64,000 bases of DNA from an uncultured Bacteroidales bacterium (GTDB taxonomy: Bacteria > Bacteroidota > Bacteroidia > Bacteroidales > Muribaculaceae). Location of the stretch: assembly GCA_902760865.1 (NCBI GenBank), contig CACWID010000003.1, positions 62,001 through 126,000 of the forward strand. The letters run 5' to 3'. Under the pieces are notes generated by a model. It did no database searches and was not told the origin of the DNA. It saw only the letters and a program-made list of their open reading frames with translations. Of this stretch, positions 49,718 through 57,214 are shown piece after piece (position 1 is the stretch's first letter; each line of letters begins with the position of its first letter). The position numbers and the translations under genes are program-made.

Positions 49718-52204
49718 ATGAGTAAGAATAAAGGTAACCAGAATACGAAAATGAATGACAGTCAGGGCTTTTACCCCGACATTACCGGTGTGCAACAGTC
49801 CGAGGACTACCTCAGGAGACAAGAGGCCGAACAGGCCATCGACAACGAAAAAATTACCAAATGGCAACGGTTCACGGCGTTCTTCAAGAACGGCAACTTC
49901 AAGTTTGCCACTGGCATCCTGATGGTCTTTATCGGCATCTACCTGCTGATATCCTTCCTGTCGTTCTTCCTGTCCTCAGGCATGAGTGACCAGGACCGCA
50001 TCACCAATTACTCGATGATTGAGAATGCTCAGGTCCCGGACCAGATACGCAACACGGGAGCTGCGCTCGGAGCCTCGTTGAGTGACTTCTTCATCTCGAG
50101 TGGTGTGGGAGTTGCCGCCTTTATCATCGTGCTGTGGTTCGTCACGATCGGCATGCGTCTTATCCGAAAGAAGAAGGCCCATTTCTTCTCCTACACGTTC
50201 GTGTGCCTGTTCAGCATCTTCACGTTCTCAATGATTGTGGGTGCCGCGACCTATTTCGTCAAGCCCATCACCTTCTTCCCGCTAGGCGGCTACTTCGGTT
50301 TTTATGCCAACAAGTGGCTGCTCGGCCTGGTCGGGATTTATGGAATGGTCTTCGTGAATATATTCATCTTCATCCTCTGGCTGTTCCTCACCTACAAGAC
50401 TTTTACCGCACTTTATCACCAGTTGCAACAGGAAATAGAACGCAAGCGCAGCCACAGTAAGGATGAGGCCGAGAAGGTGGTCATTCAACCCGGTGAGTCT
50501 GCCTTCCTGGGCGGTGAGCAGCGTGTGAGCGAGGATTCCTCTCGGGATGACGCTGACGAGAAACCGTCGCCGTCATTCCGTAAGCGGACGCGCAAGACCC
50601 AGCCCGCCACCGAGGGCAACGGCGAGACCGCACGCCTCAAGCCCATCACAGCCAGCCGCGACGTGAGCAACCCTCATGATCCCACCGGTGAATACCGCCA
50701 CTACCGCTTCCCCACCCTGGACCTGCTGCAGGACATCCGCATGAACCCCAACAGCGTGGACAAGCAGGAACAGGACGAGAACAAGGAGCGCATCCGTGAC
50801 ACCTTGAGCAAATACGGTATTGAGATCAAGGAAATCATGGTACACGTGGGTCCCACCGTGACGCTGTTCGAGATTGTACCGCAGGACGGCGTGCGCGTCA
50901 ACAAGATCCGCGGCCTGGAAGACGACATCGCGCTGAGCCTTGCCGCCCTGGGCATCCGCATCATCGCGCCCATGCCCGGCAAGGGTACCATCGGCATCGA
51001 AGTGCCCAACCGTGACCCGCAGGTCGTGCCCATGCGCGAGGTGCTGGGTTCCAAAGCCTTCCAGGAGAGCCGCGCCAAGCTGCCGATGTGCCTGGGCTGC
51101 ACGGTAAGCAATGAGGTATTTGTTGCTGACTTGACCAAGATGCCGCACCTGCTGGTGGCCGGTGCAACCGGTAAGGGTAAATCTGTCGGTCTGAACGCCA
51201 TCATCGCATCGCTGCTCTACAAGAAAGGGCCTTCGGAGCTGAAGTTTGTCCTTGTCGATCCCAAGCGCGTGGAGTTCAGCGTGTATGCCGACCTGGAGAA
51301 ATACTACTTCGCCAAGACTCCCGGCGAGGAGAAAGCCATCATCACCGACACCGACCGCGTCATCAAGACCCTGAACTGCCTGGTACAGGAGATGGAGGAC
51401 CGCTACAAGCTGCTCGAGGAAGTGAGGGTGCGCAACGTGGTGGACTACAACGACCTGTGGCGTCGTGAACTGCGCGAGGTTCGCGATGAGCATGGCGAGA
51501 AGAAATACCCCTACATGCCCTATATCGTGGGCGTTATCGACGAGTTCAGCGACATGATCATGACCGCCGGCAAGGAGGTCGAGACTCCGCTCGTACGCAT
51601 CGCCCAGAAGGCTCGTGCCGTCGGCATCCACATGATCATCGCCACCCAGCGCCCGTCATCCAAGGTCATCACCGGCCTGATCAAGGGTAACTTCCCGGGT
51701 CGCATCGCCTTTGCCGTGGCACAGCGCGTCGATAGCCAGATCATCATCGACCGCACGGGAGCCCAGCAGCTCATCGGACGCGGCGACATGCTGTTCCAGA
51801 TTGACGGCGAGGTGACCCGTCTGCAATGCCCCTTCATCGACACGCCCGACATCGTACGCATCAGCGACTTCATCAAGGAGCAGGAGGACAACGACCGCGA
51901 CATCAACCACGAGCAGCCCTACATGTTGCCCGAATACGTCGGCAAGGACGAGGGCGGCAGCGGCGACGCCAATGTGGGTAACGTCAAGGACCGCGACCCG
52001 CTGTTTGAGGAGGCTGTTCGCTTCGTCGTCATGGGCAACACCGCCAGCACATCATCACTGCAGCGTCGTTACGAGATCGGCTACAACCGGGCCGGACGAC
52101 TGATGGACCAGATGGAGCATGCCGGCATCGTCGGCCCCGCCCAAGGCAGCAAGCCACGCCAGGTACTTGTCAGCCCCATGGACATCGACCAGCTGTTCAG
52201 CTGA
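49718..52204 (+). CDS. ftsK: DNA translocase FtsK
   Basis: 828 residues. An N-terminal domain with four transmembrane helices (about 65-250) precedes a charged linker and the motor. The alpha and beta domains carry Walker A GATGKGKS (residues 482-489), VLVDPKRVEFS and Walker B VIDEFSDM. The TQRPSSKVITGLIKGN switch and the C-terminal winged-helix gamma domain (SLQRRYEIGYNRAGRLMDQME) follow. It pumps chromosomal DNA at the division septum towards dif and activates XerCD. The gamma domain would read Bacteroidota KOPS-like motifs. The lolA-like gene follows, a common order in this phylum. Confidence 0.97.
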   Translation: MSKNKGNQNTKMNDSQGFYPDITGVQQSEDYLRRQEAEQAIDNEKITKWQRFTAFFKNGNFKFATGILMVFIGIYLLISFLSFFLSSGMSDQDRITNYSMIENAQVPDQIRNTGAALGASLSDFFISSGVGVAAFIIVLWFVTIGMRLIRKKKAHFFSYTFVCLFSIFTFSMIVGAATYFVKPITFFPLGGYFGFYANKWLLGLVGIYGMVFVNIFIFILWLFLTYKTFTALYHQLQQEIERKRSHSKDEAEKVVIQPGESAFLGGEQRVSEDSSRDDADEKPSPSFRKRTRKTQPATEGNGETARLKPITASRDVSNPHDPTGEYRHYRFPTLDLLQDIRMNPNSVDKQEQDENKERIRDTLSKYGIEIKEIMVHVGPTVTLFEIVPQDGVRVNKIRGLEDDIALSLAALGIRIIAPMPGKGTIGIEVPNRDPQVVPMREVLGSKAFQESRAKLPMCLGCTVSNEVFVADLTKMPHLLVAGATGKGKSVGLNAIIASLLYKKGPSELKFVLVDPKRVEFSVYADLEKYYFAKTPGEEKAIITDTDRVIKTLNCLVQEMEDRYKLLEEVRVRNVVDYNDLWRRELREVRDEHGEKKYPYMPYIVGVIDEFSDMIMTAGKEVETPLVRIAQKARAVGIHMIIATQRPSSKVITGLIKGNFPGRIAFAVAQRVDSQIIIDRTGAQQLIGRGDMLFQIDGEVTRLQCPFIDTPDIVRISDFIKEQEDNDRDINHEQPYMLPEYVGKDEGGSGDANVGNVKDRDPLFEEAVRFVVMGNTASTSSLQRRYEIGYNRAGRLMDQMEHAGIVGPAQGSKPRQVLVSPMDIDQLFS

Positions 52205-52218
52205 TTAACATGACACCA

Positions 52219-52250
52219 AGTGCCAGCCCCACAAGGGTTGGCACTATTCT
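52219..52250 (+). terminator. weak terminator-like hairpin after ftsK
   Basis: AGTGCCAGCCC (52219-52229) pairs with GGGTTGGCACT (52235-52245), followed only by ATTCTTG. The T-run is poor, so termination may be partial. Confidence 0.5.
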
Positions 52251-52272
52251 TGCAGTCCAGATATTCCAGAAT

Positions 52273-52293
52273 AACTAACGACTAGCGACTAAA
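52273..52293. repeat. short 7-bp array, three copies
   Basis: AACTAAC, GACTAGC and GACTAAA lie just before the lolA-like start. It shares the CTA core with the longer arrays. Confidence 0.55.
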
Positions 52294-52303
52294 CTACTGA
52301 ATA

Positions 52304-52909
52304 ATGAAGAGAGTATTTATTGCAATCCTCAGTGCTGTGGCAGCCATCATGGCAATAGCCCAGACTCCCAGCGCCATGCTTGACAAGTGCGTGGCAAGCA
52401 TCAATGCGGGCGGAGGCGTCACTGCCACCTATAGCATCACCACCAGTGAGGGCACCAGTCAAGGTACCCTTGCCATGCAGGGTAACAAATTCCGGGTCAT
52501 ATCACCCGAGGCCAAATGCTGGTATGACGGCAAGACACAATGGTCTTGGTCGCCTGTCACCGGCGAAGTGAACATCACGGCCCCCACTCCCGACGAGTTG
52601 CAGCTGACCAATCCCATCGCCGCCGTTCAGCACTTCAAGGCGGCCTTCAACATGAAGCGGGCCAAGGCCAAGACTGCCAAGACCTATGTCATCAAACTCA
52701 CCCCCAAGAAGAAGGACAACATCAAGACGCTGTGGCTCTATTTCGACGAGAACACCTCGCTCCTGCGCACAGCGCGCTTCGAGATGAGCGACAAGTCGGT
52801 CTATACGATTAAAATCACCGACTACCGCCACAAGTCCCTGCCCACGTCGACATTCACCTTTGACAAGGCTCAGGTGCCCGCGGGAACCCAAGTCGTGGAC
52901 TTGCGATAA
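52304..52909 (+). CDS. LolA-like periplasmic lipoprotein carrier
   Basis: 201 residues. A signal peptide (VFIAILSAVAAIMAIAQ) is followed by a LolA/LolB-type open barrel: a helix with the LDKCVASINAGGGVTATY start, strands with GTLAMQGNKFRVISPEAKCWYDGKTQWSW, and a C-terminal YTIKITDYRHKSLPTSTFTF strand. Such proteins ferry lipoproteins from the LolCDE complex to the outer membrane. It is smaller in Bacteroidota than in E. coli. The gene follows ftsK and precedes DUF445 by 19 bases. Confidence 0.88.
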   Translation: MKRVFIAILSAVAAIMAIAQTPSAMLDKCVASINAGGGVTATYSITTSEGTSQGTLAMQGNKFRVISPEAKCWYDGKTQWSWSPVTGEVNITAPTPDELQLTNPIAAVQHFKAAFNMKRAKAKTAKTYVIKLTPKKKDNIKTLWLYFDENTSLLRTARFEMSDKSVYTIKITDYRHKSLPTSTFTFDKAQVPAGTQVVDLR

Positions 52910-52928
52910 CCACCACTACAGGAAAGAA

Positions 52929-53834
52929 ATGATACATTATCTTATAGGTCCCGCTGTGGGCGCTGTCATCGGCTATATCACCAACGATATCGCCATCCGC
53001 ATGCTGTTCAGGCCACATCAGGCGAAGTACATCATGGGCATACATGTGCCCTTCACCCCGGGCATCATTCCCAAGGAGAAAAACCGCATCGCAACGGCCA
53101 TCGGCAAGGCAATCAGCGACAACCTGATGAACCGCGAGGTGCTCGAGAAGAGCCTGCTCAGCGACGACATGATTGCCAAGATCGGCAGTGCCATCGACGA
53201 GTTTGTGGCGACCCAGAGCCAGAACGACGAGACCGTCGAGCAGTTTGCCAGCCACTACCTGCCCAAAGAGGACATCGACGCCATGCGCGACGATGTGACC
53301 CATGGCATCGTCAAGATGATCACGGGTAAACTGGAGGACAGCCACCTGGGCGAAAACATCGCCCGCATGGCGACCGAACACGTCATGGAGAAGACCCGCA
53401 ACAGCCTGGCGGGCCGATTCGGGGCCGAAATGCTGCTACATCCTGTGGCACAGTTGGTTGAAGGGTTTCTGGCCAAACATATCAACGAAATCCTGCACAA
53501 CAACTCCCGACAAATGGTCGAGGGACTGGTCAAGGAAGAATCCAGCCACCTCACGGCCATGACGATGAAACAGATTATCGGTGAACACGACGAGCAAGTG
53601 GCTCAGGCCAAAAACGGCATCCTCAGCGCCTATCGGGTCATCATCACCGAGCACCTGCCCCGCATCCTGCGCGACATCGACATCAGCTCCATCATCGAAC
53701 AGCGCATCAACGATATGGACATGGCCGAGGCCGAGACCATCATCCTCGACGTGATGCAGAAGGAGCTACGGGCCATCGTGTGGCTTGGAGCGCTCTTGGG
53801 TTCCATCATGGGAACCATCACGACATTCTTATAA
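52929..53834 (+). CDS. DUF445 family membrane protein
   Basis: 301 residues from ATG 52929; a frame open from 52860 overlaps lolA and is rejected. The family opening (IGPAVGAVIGYITNDIAIRMLF, with the short N-terminal helix) and the FTPGIIPKEKNRIATAIGKAI block are present. A long amphipathic/coiled central part and a C-terminal helix (VWLGALLGSIMGTITTFL) follow. Helices at both ends suggest a membrane-anchored, largely cytoplasmic coiled protein. No function is established. Confidence 0.88.
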   Translation: MIHYLIGPAVGAVIGYITNDIAIRMLFRPHQAKYIMGIHVPFTPGIIPKEKNRIATAIGKAISDNLMNREVLEKSLLSDDMIAKIGSAIDEFVATQSQNDETVEQFASHYLPKEDIDAMRDDVTHGIVKMITGKLEDSHLGENIARMATEHVMEKTRNSLAGRFGAEMLLHPVAQLVEGFLAKHINEILHNNSRQMVEGLVKEESSHLTAMTMKQIIGEHDEQVAQAKNGILSAYRVIITEHLPRILRDIDISSIIEQRINDMDMAEAETIILDVMQKELRAIVWLGALLGSIMGTITTFL

Positions 53835-53839
53835 AAAAA

Positions 53840-53870
53840 CAGGCGGCCCGCACGGGGTCGCCTGATTTTT
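53840..53870. terminator. bidirectional terminator between DUF445 (+) and korB (-)
   Basis: CAGGCGGCCC pairs with GGGGTCGCCTG around a short loop. A tracts on the left and T tracts on the right (AAAAAAA, TTTTTT) give a U-run in both directions. Confidence 0.85.
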
Positions 53871-53889
53871 TCCATATCTGGGATTACGA

Positions 53890-54927
53890 TTACTCGACTT
53901 CCCAGGTGTCACCAGCCATGATGACGTCATGCAGGCAGGTGAAACCGTGAGCGGCCTTAGCCTGCTCAACCTGCTCAGCAACGGCGGTCTCATAGGTCGG
54001 AGCCTCGACTGAGCGGATGACGCCGAGGGCCACGGGCAGGTCAGTGCCGTCCATCTTTGCCAGCATCTGATGCAGGAAGTTGCTCTCGCAGTGGGCATCA
54101 TGCACCAGCACGTCATCGATGGTGTAGCCATCCTCGCCGATGGTCACAGCTTTAAGACCGAAACCGTCCTGTACGAGTCCGCGATTCATGTCCTTGCCAA
54201 AGATCATCTTCTCGCCATGCACGAGGTGGATCGTGCGGTCGGCGCGATGCTCACGGTCGGTGATGTAGTTGTGGATGCCGTTGTTGAAAATCATGCAGTT
54301 CTGCAGGATCTCGACCACCGAGCAACCCTTGTGATTGGCTGCTGCCATCATCACTTCCTGGCTGATGTCGAGCGCCACGTCGAGGCTGCGGGCAAAGAAG
54401 GTGCCACGAGCGCCGAAAGTCAATTCAGCGGGCACAAACGGGTCCTCGGTCGTGCCGTAGGGCGACGACTTGGACTTGAAGCCACGGGCACTCGTGGGAG
54501 AGAACTGACCCTTGGTAAGGCCATAGATGCGGTTGTTCAGCAACAACAGATTGACGTCGATATTGCGACGGACCTCGTGGATGAAGTGGTTACCGCCGAT
54601 AGCCAGACAGTCACCGTCACCGGAAATCTGCCATACCGTCATGTCGGGATTAGCAGTCTTGAAGCCGGTGGCCACTGCACCGCCACGTCCGTGAATGGTG
54701 TGGAAGGCATAGGTGCGGGTGTAGTAAGGCAGACGCGAGCTGCAACCGATACCCGAAATCACAGCAGTCTTCTCGGGAGCGATATCAAGCTGGGCCATGG
54801 CCTTGAGCAGGACATTGAGCACAGCGTGGTCACCACAACCGGGGCACCAGCGCACGGGCTGATTGTTCTTGTAGTCAAGCGGTTTGCGGGCCATTGAGGC
54901 CTGATTGCTATTATTGTTCTTTTCCAT
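53890..54927 (-). CDS. korB: 2-oxoacid:ferredoxin oxidoreductase, beta subunit
   Basis: 345 residues. This thiamine-diphosphate subunit has RWCPGCGDHAVLN, GIGCSSRLPYY and the GDGDCLAIGGNHF metal/ThDP motif, ending in an NNRIYGLTKGQFSPTS stretch. With KorA it oxidatively decarboxylates 2-oxoglutarate (or the reverse), passing electrons to ferredoxin. Its start overlaps the korA stop by one base. The alpha subunit architecture fits 2-oxoglutarate better than pyruvate, but the substrate is not certain. Confidence 0.92.
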   Translation of the reverse strand: MEKNNNSNQASMARKPLDYKNNQPVRWCPGCGDHAVLNVLLKAMAQLDIAPEKTAVISGIGCSSRLPYYTRTYAFHTIHGRGGAVATGFKTANPDMTVWQISGDGDCLAIGGNHFIHEVRRNIDVNLLLLNNRIYGLTKGQFSPTSARGFKSKSSPYGTTEDPFVPAELTFGARGTFFARSLDVALDISQEVMMAAANHKGCSVVEILQNCMIFNNGIHNYITDREHRADRTIHLVHGEKMIFGKDMNRGLVQDGFGLKAVTIGEDGYTIDDVLVHDAHCESNFLHQMLAKMDGTDLPVALGVIRSVEAPTYETAVAEQVEQAKAAHGFTCLHDVIMAGDTWEVE

Positions 54928-56786
54928 TACAATTCCTCCTCCATCATGATGTTTTTAACTCCGTCTACGATTTCCTGAACCAGGAACGGCTGACCCTGCA
55001 CCTTGTTGATGTGGCAGATGTTCAGGTTAGGTATCTTGCTCTGCAGGTAATCCGCAAGCTGGCCGTTGTTCAACTCGGCAACAATCACCGTCTTGAAGCG
55101 GCTCAGCAGCTCGGCGGTATTCTTGGGCAGCGGGTTGATATAGCGGATGTGGGTCATCGCGATCCTGAAGCCGTCCTCATTCAGACGATTGACGGCATCA
55201 AGGATGTGGCCATAGGTGCTACCCCAGCCCAGGATAATGGTATCGGCACCCGAGTCGCCCTTGAGCTTGAGCTCGGGGATGTCGTTGGCAACATTGGCAA
55301 TCTTCAGGCGACGGGTCTCGACCATGTGGGCATGGTTGATCGGGTCGTTGCTGAGCACACCCAGGTTGTAGTCCTTCTCCAGACCGCCGACCACGTGCTC
55401 CAGACCGGGAGTGCCGGGAATTGCCCAGTAGCGGATGCCCAGTGCATTACGCATGAACGGGGTCCACGTGGGTTTCAAGGCCTCGGGGACATAGTTGGGC
55501 TTGATGGCGGGATATTCACCCTCTTCGGGGATGCGCCATGCCGATGAACCGTTGGCGATGAAGGCATCGGTGAGCAGGATGACGGGGGTCATGTGCTCGA
55601 TGGCAAGACGTGCTGCCTGGAAGGCCATCTTGAAGCAGTCGGTAGGCGATGCTGCGGCCAGCACCACGAGGGGGCTCTCACCGCTGCGGCCATACAGGGC
55701 CTGGTTCAAGTCGGTCTGCTCGGTCTTCGTGGGAAGGCCGGTCGAGGGACCGCCGCGCTGCACATCAACGAGCACAAGGGGCAACTCGGCCATCACGGCC
55801 AGTCCCAGGGCTTCGCTCTTCAGTGCCAGGCCGGGGCCCGAGGTGGTGGTCACAGCCAGGTGGCCGGCAAATGCGGCACCGATGGCTGAGCAGATACCGC
55901 CGATCTCGTCCTCCATCTGGATGGCCTTGACGCCGAGGTCGCGGCGCTTGGCCAGCTCATGCAGGATGTCGGTGGCGGGGGTAATGGGATAGGAGCCCAG
56001 GAACAGGGGGCGTCCGCTCATCTCCGAGGCCATGATCAGACCCCAAGCGGTAGCCTTGTTGCCGCTCACGTCGGTATAGGTGCCAGGACGAACATCGTCG
56101 CTCTGGATACGGTAAGTCGAAACCGTGGCGTGGATATTGTGGCCATAGTTGTATCCGCCCTTGATAACCAACTCATTGGCGGCATAGACCTCGGGCTTCT
56201 CAGCAAACTTGGCCTTGAGGAACTTCAGCGGGGCTTCCATGGGACGGTTGAACAACCAGCACACCAGACCAAGGGCAAACATATTGCGACACTTGAGCTG
56301 TGCCTTCAAGTCCATACCGGTGTCCTTGAGGGCCTCTTTGACCATCGTGGTGATGGGGGCTTCAATGACCTGGGCCTTGAGGTTCAGCTCCTCATAGGGG
56401 TCATCGGTGGTATAAAGGGCCTTGTCCAGGCCTGCCTGGTTGAAGGTGTCGATATCAACAATAGCGGCACCGCCCTTGCGCAGGAACTGAGCATTCACCT
56501 TGAGCGCTGCGGGGTTCATAGCCACAAGCACATCACACTCGTCACCAGGGGTGTGGACACCATGACCGATGTGTACCTGGAAACCAGACACACCGCCCAG
56601 TGAACCCTGCGGGGCACGCACCTCGGCGGGGTAATCGGGGAACGTGGAAATACGGTCACCCAGACCCGCACTTACATTAGAGAAAATGTTGCCAGCCAGC
56701 TGCATACCGTCGCCGCTATCACCTGAAAAGCGCACGACAATACTCTGCCGGAACTGGACTTTAGCTTTTTCTGCTTTTTCTGCCAT
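54927..56786 (-). CDS. korA: 2-oxoacid:ferredoxin oxidoreductase, alpha (gamma-alpha fused) subunit
   Basis: 619 residues. The gamma domain is fused in front (VVRFSGDSGDGMQLAGNIFS, then YPAEVRAPQG), followed by the alpha domain (LGSYPITPATDILHELAK, MEDEIGGICSAIGAAFAG, TTTSGPGLALKSEALG). This gamma-alpha fusion is typical of KorA in Bacteroidota. It forms the pyruvate/2-oxoglutarate:ferredoxin oxidoreductase with KorB, a low-potential electron source in anaerobes. Two -7-like elements precede it, at 56834-56841 and at 56794-56801; the nearer one is only seven bases from the ATG. Confidence 0.94.
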   Translation of the reverse strand: MAEKAEKAKVQFRQSIVVRFSGDSGDGMQLAGNIFSNVSAGLGDRISTFPDYPAEVRAPQGSLGGVSGFQVHIGHGVHTPGDECDVLVAMNPAALKVNAQFLRKGGAAIVDIDTFNQAGLDKALYTTDDPYEELNLKAQVIEAPITTMVKEALKDTGMDLKAQLKCRNMFALGLVCWLFNRPMEAPLKFLKAKFAEKPEVYAANELVIKGGYNYGHNIHATVSTYRIQSDDVRPGTYTDVSGNKATAWGLIMASEMSGRPLFLGSYPITPATDILHELAKRRDLGVKAIQMEDEIGGICSAIGAAFAGHLAVTTTSGPGLALKSEALGLAVMAELPLVLVDVQRGGPSTGLPTKTEQTDLNQALYGRSGESPLVVLAAASPTDCFKMAFQAARLAIEHMTPVILLTDAFIANGSSAWRIPEEGEYPAIKPNYVPEALKPTWTPFMRNALGIRYWAIPGTPGLEHVVGGLEKDYNLGVLSNDPINHAHMVETRRLKIANVANDIPELKLKGDSGADTIILGWGSTYGHILDAVNRLNEDGFRIAMTHIRYINPLPKNTAELLSRFKTVIVAELNNGQLADYLQSKIPNLNICHINKVQGQPFLVQEIVDGVKNIMMEEEL

Positions 56787-56793
56787 TTCTTTG

Positions 56794-56841
56794 CAAAAAT
56801 ACTGTTGTAAATACCTGTTTCAAAAAACTTCTGCAAAAGTA
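56794..56841 (-). promoter_or_regulatory. two -7 elements for korAB
   Basis: On the minus strand TACTTTTG (56841-56834) and TATTTTTG (56801-56794) both match TAnnTTTG and are followed by C. The second is seven bases before ATG 56786. Confidence 0.55.
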
Positions 56842-57100
56842 CAACTTATTTCTGGCACTCAGGCATTTTTCGTGAATATTTTGTGAATATAATTGTCAAT
56901 TTTGCTTGATTTGGGGCCAGGAAGGGGGATTTCTCATGACATGCCGCTGATGATTCAGCATCAGGTCAAAAAAACGGGACATCGCCTGCATCATAAGTGG
57001 CAGGAGACTTACCTGACATCCATTTTTCTGCGACTTCAGAGACAAAAAATTAAGTGATATTTTTTTTATAGATTTTGCACTCTATTTTAAAAATAATTTT

Positions 57101-57108
57101 TAATTTTG
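57101..57108 (+). promoter_or_regulatory. -7 element and AT-rich leader for the 57215 gene
   Basis: TAATTTTG followed by C, with a TTTG at 57074-57077 upstream. The leader of about 100 bases is almost pure A/T. The rest of the gap, 56842-57100, shows no gene. Confidence 0.6.
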
Positions 57109-57214
57109 CCTTTTGAATGTTACATAAGGCAAGCAATGGTTATAATCCAGTATTTTTATAAGGATTTTTAGTTTTTAATTTTTATATATTATTAATTTTA
57201 AACATGTAATTTTT

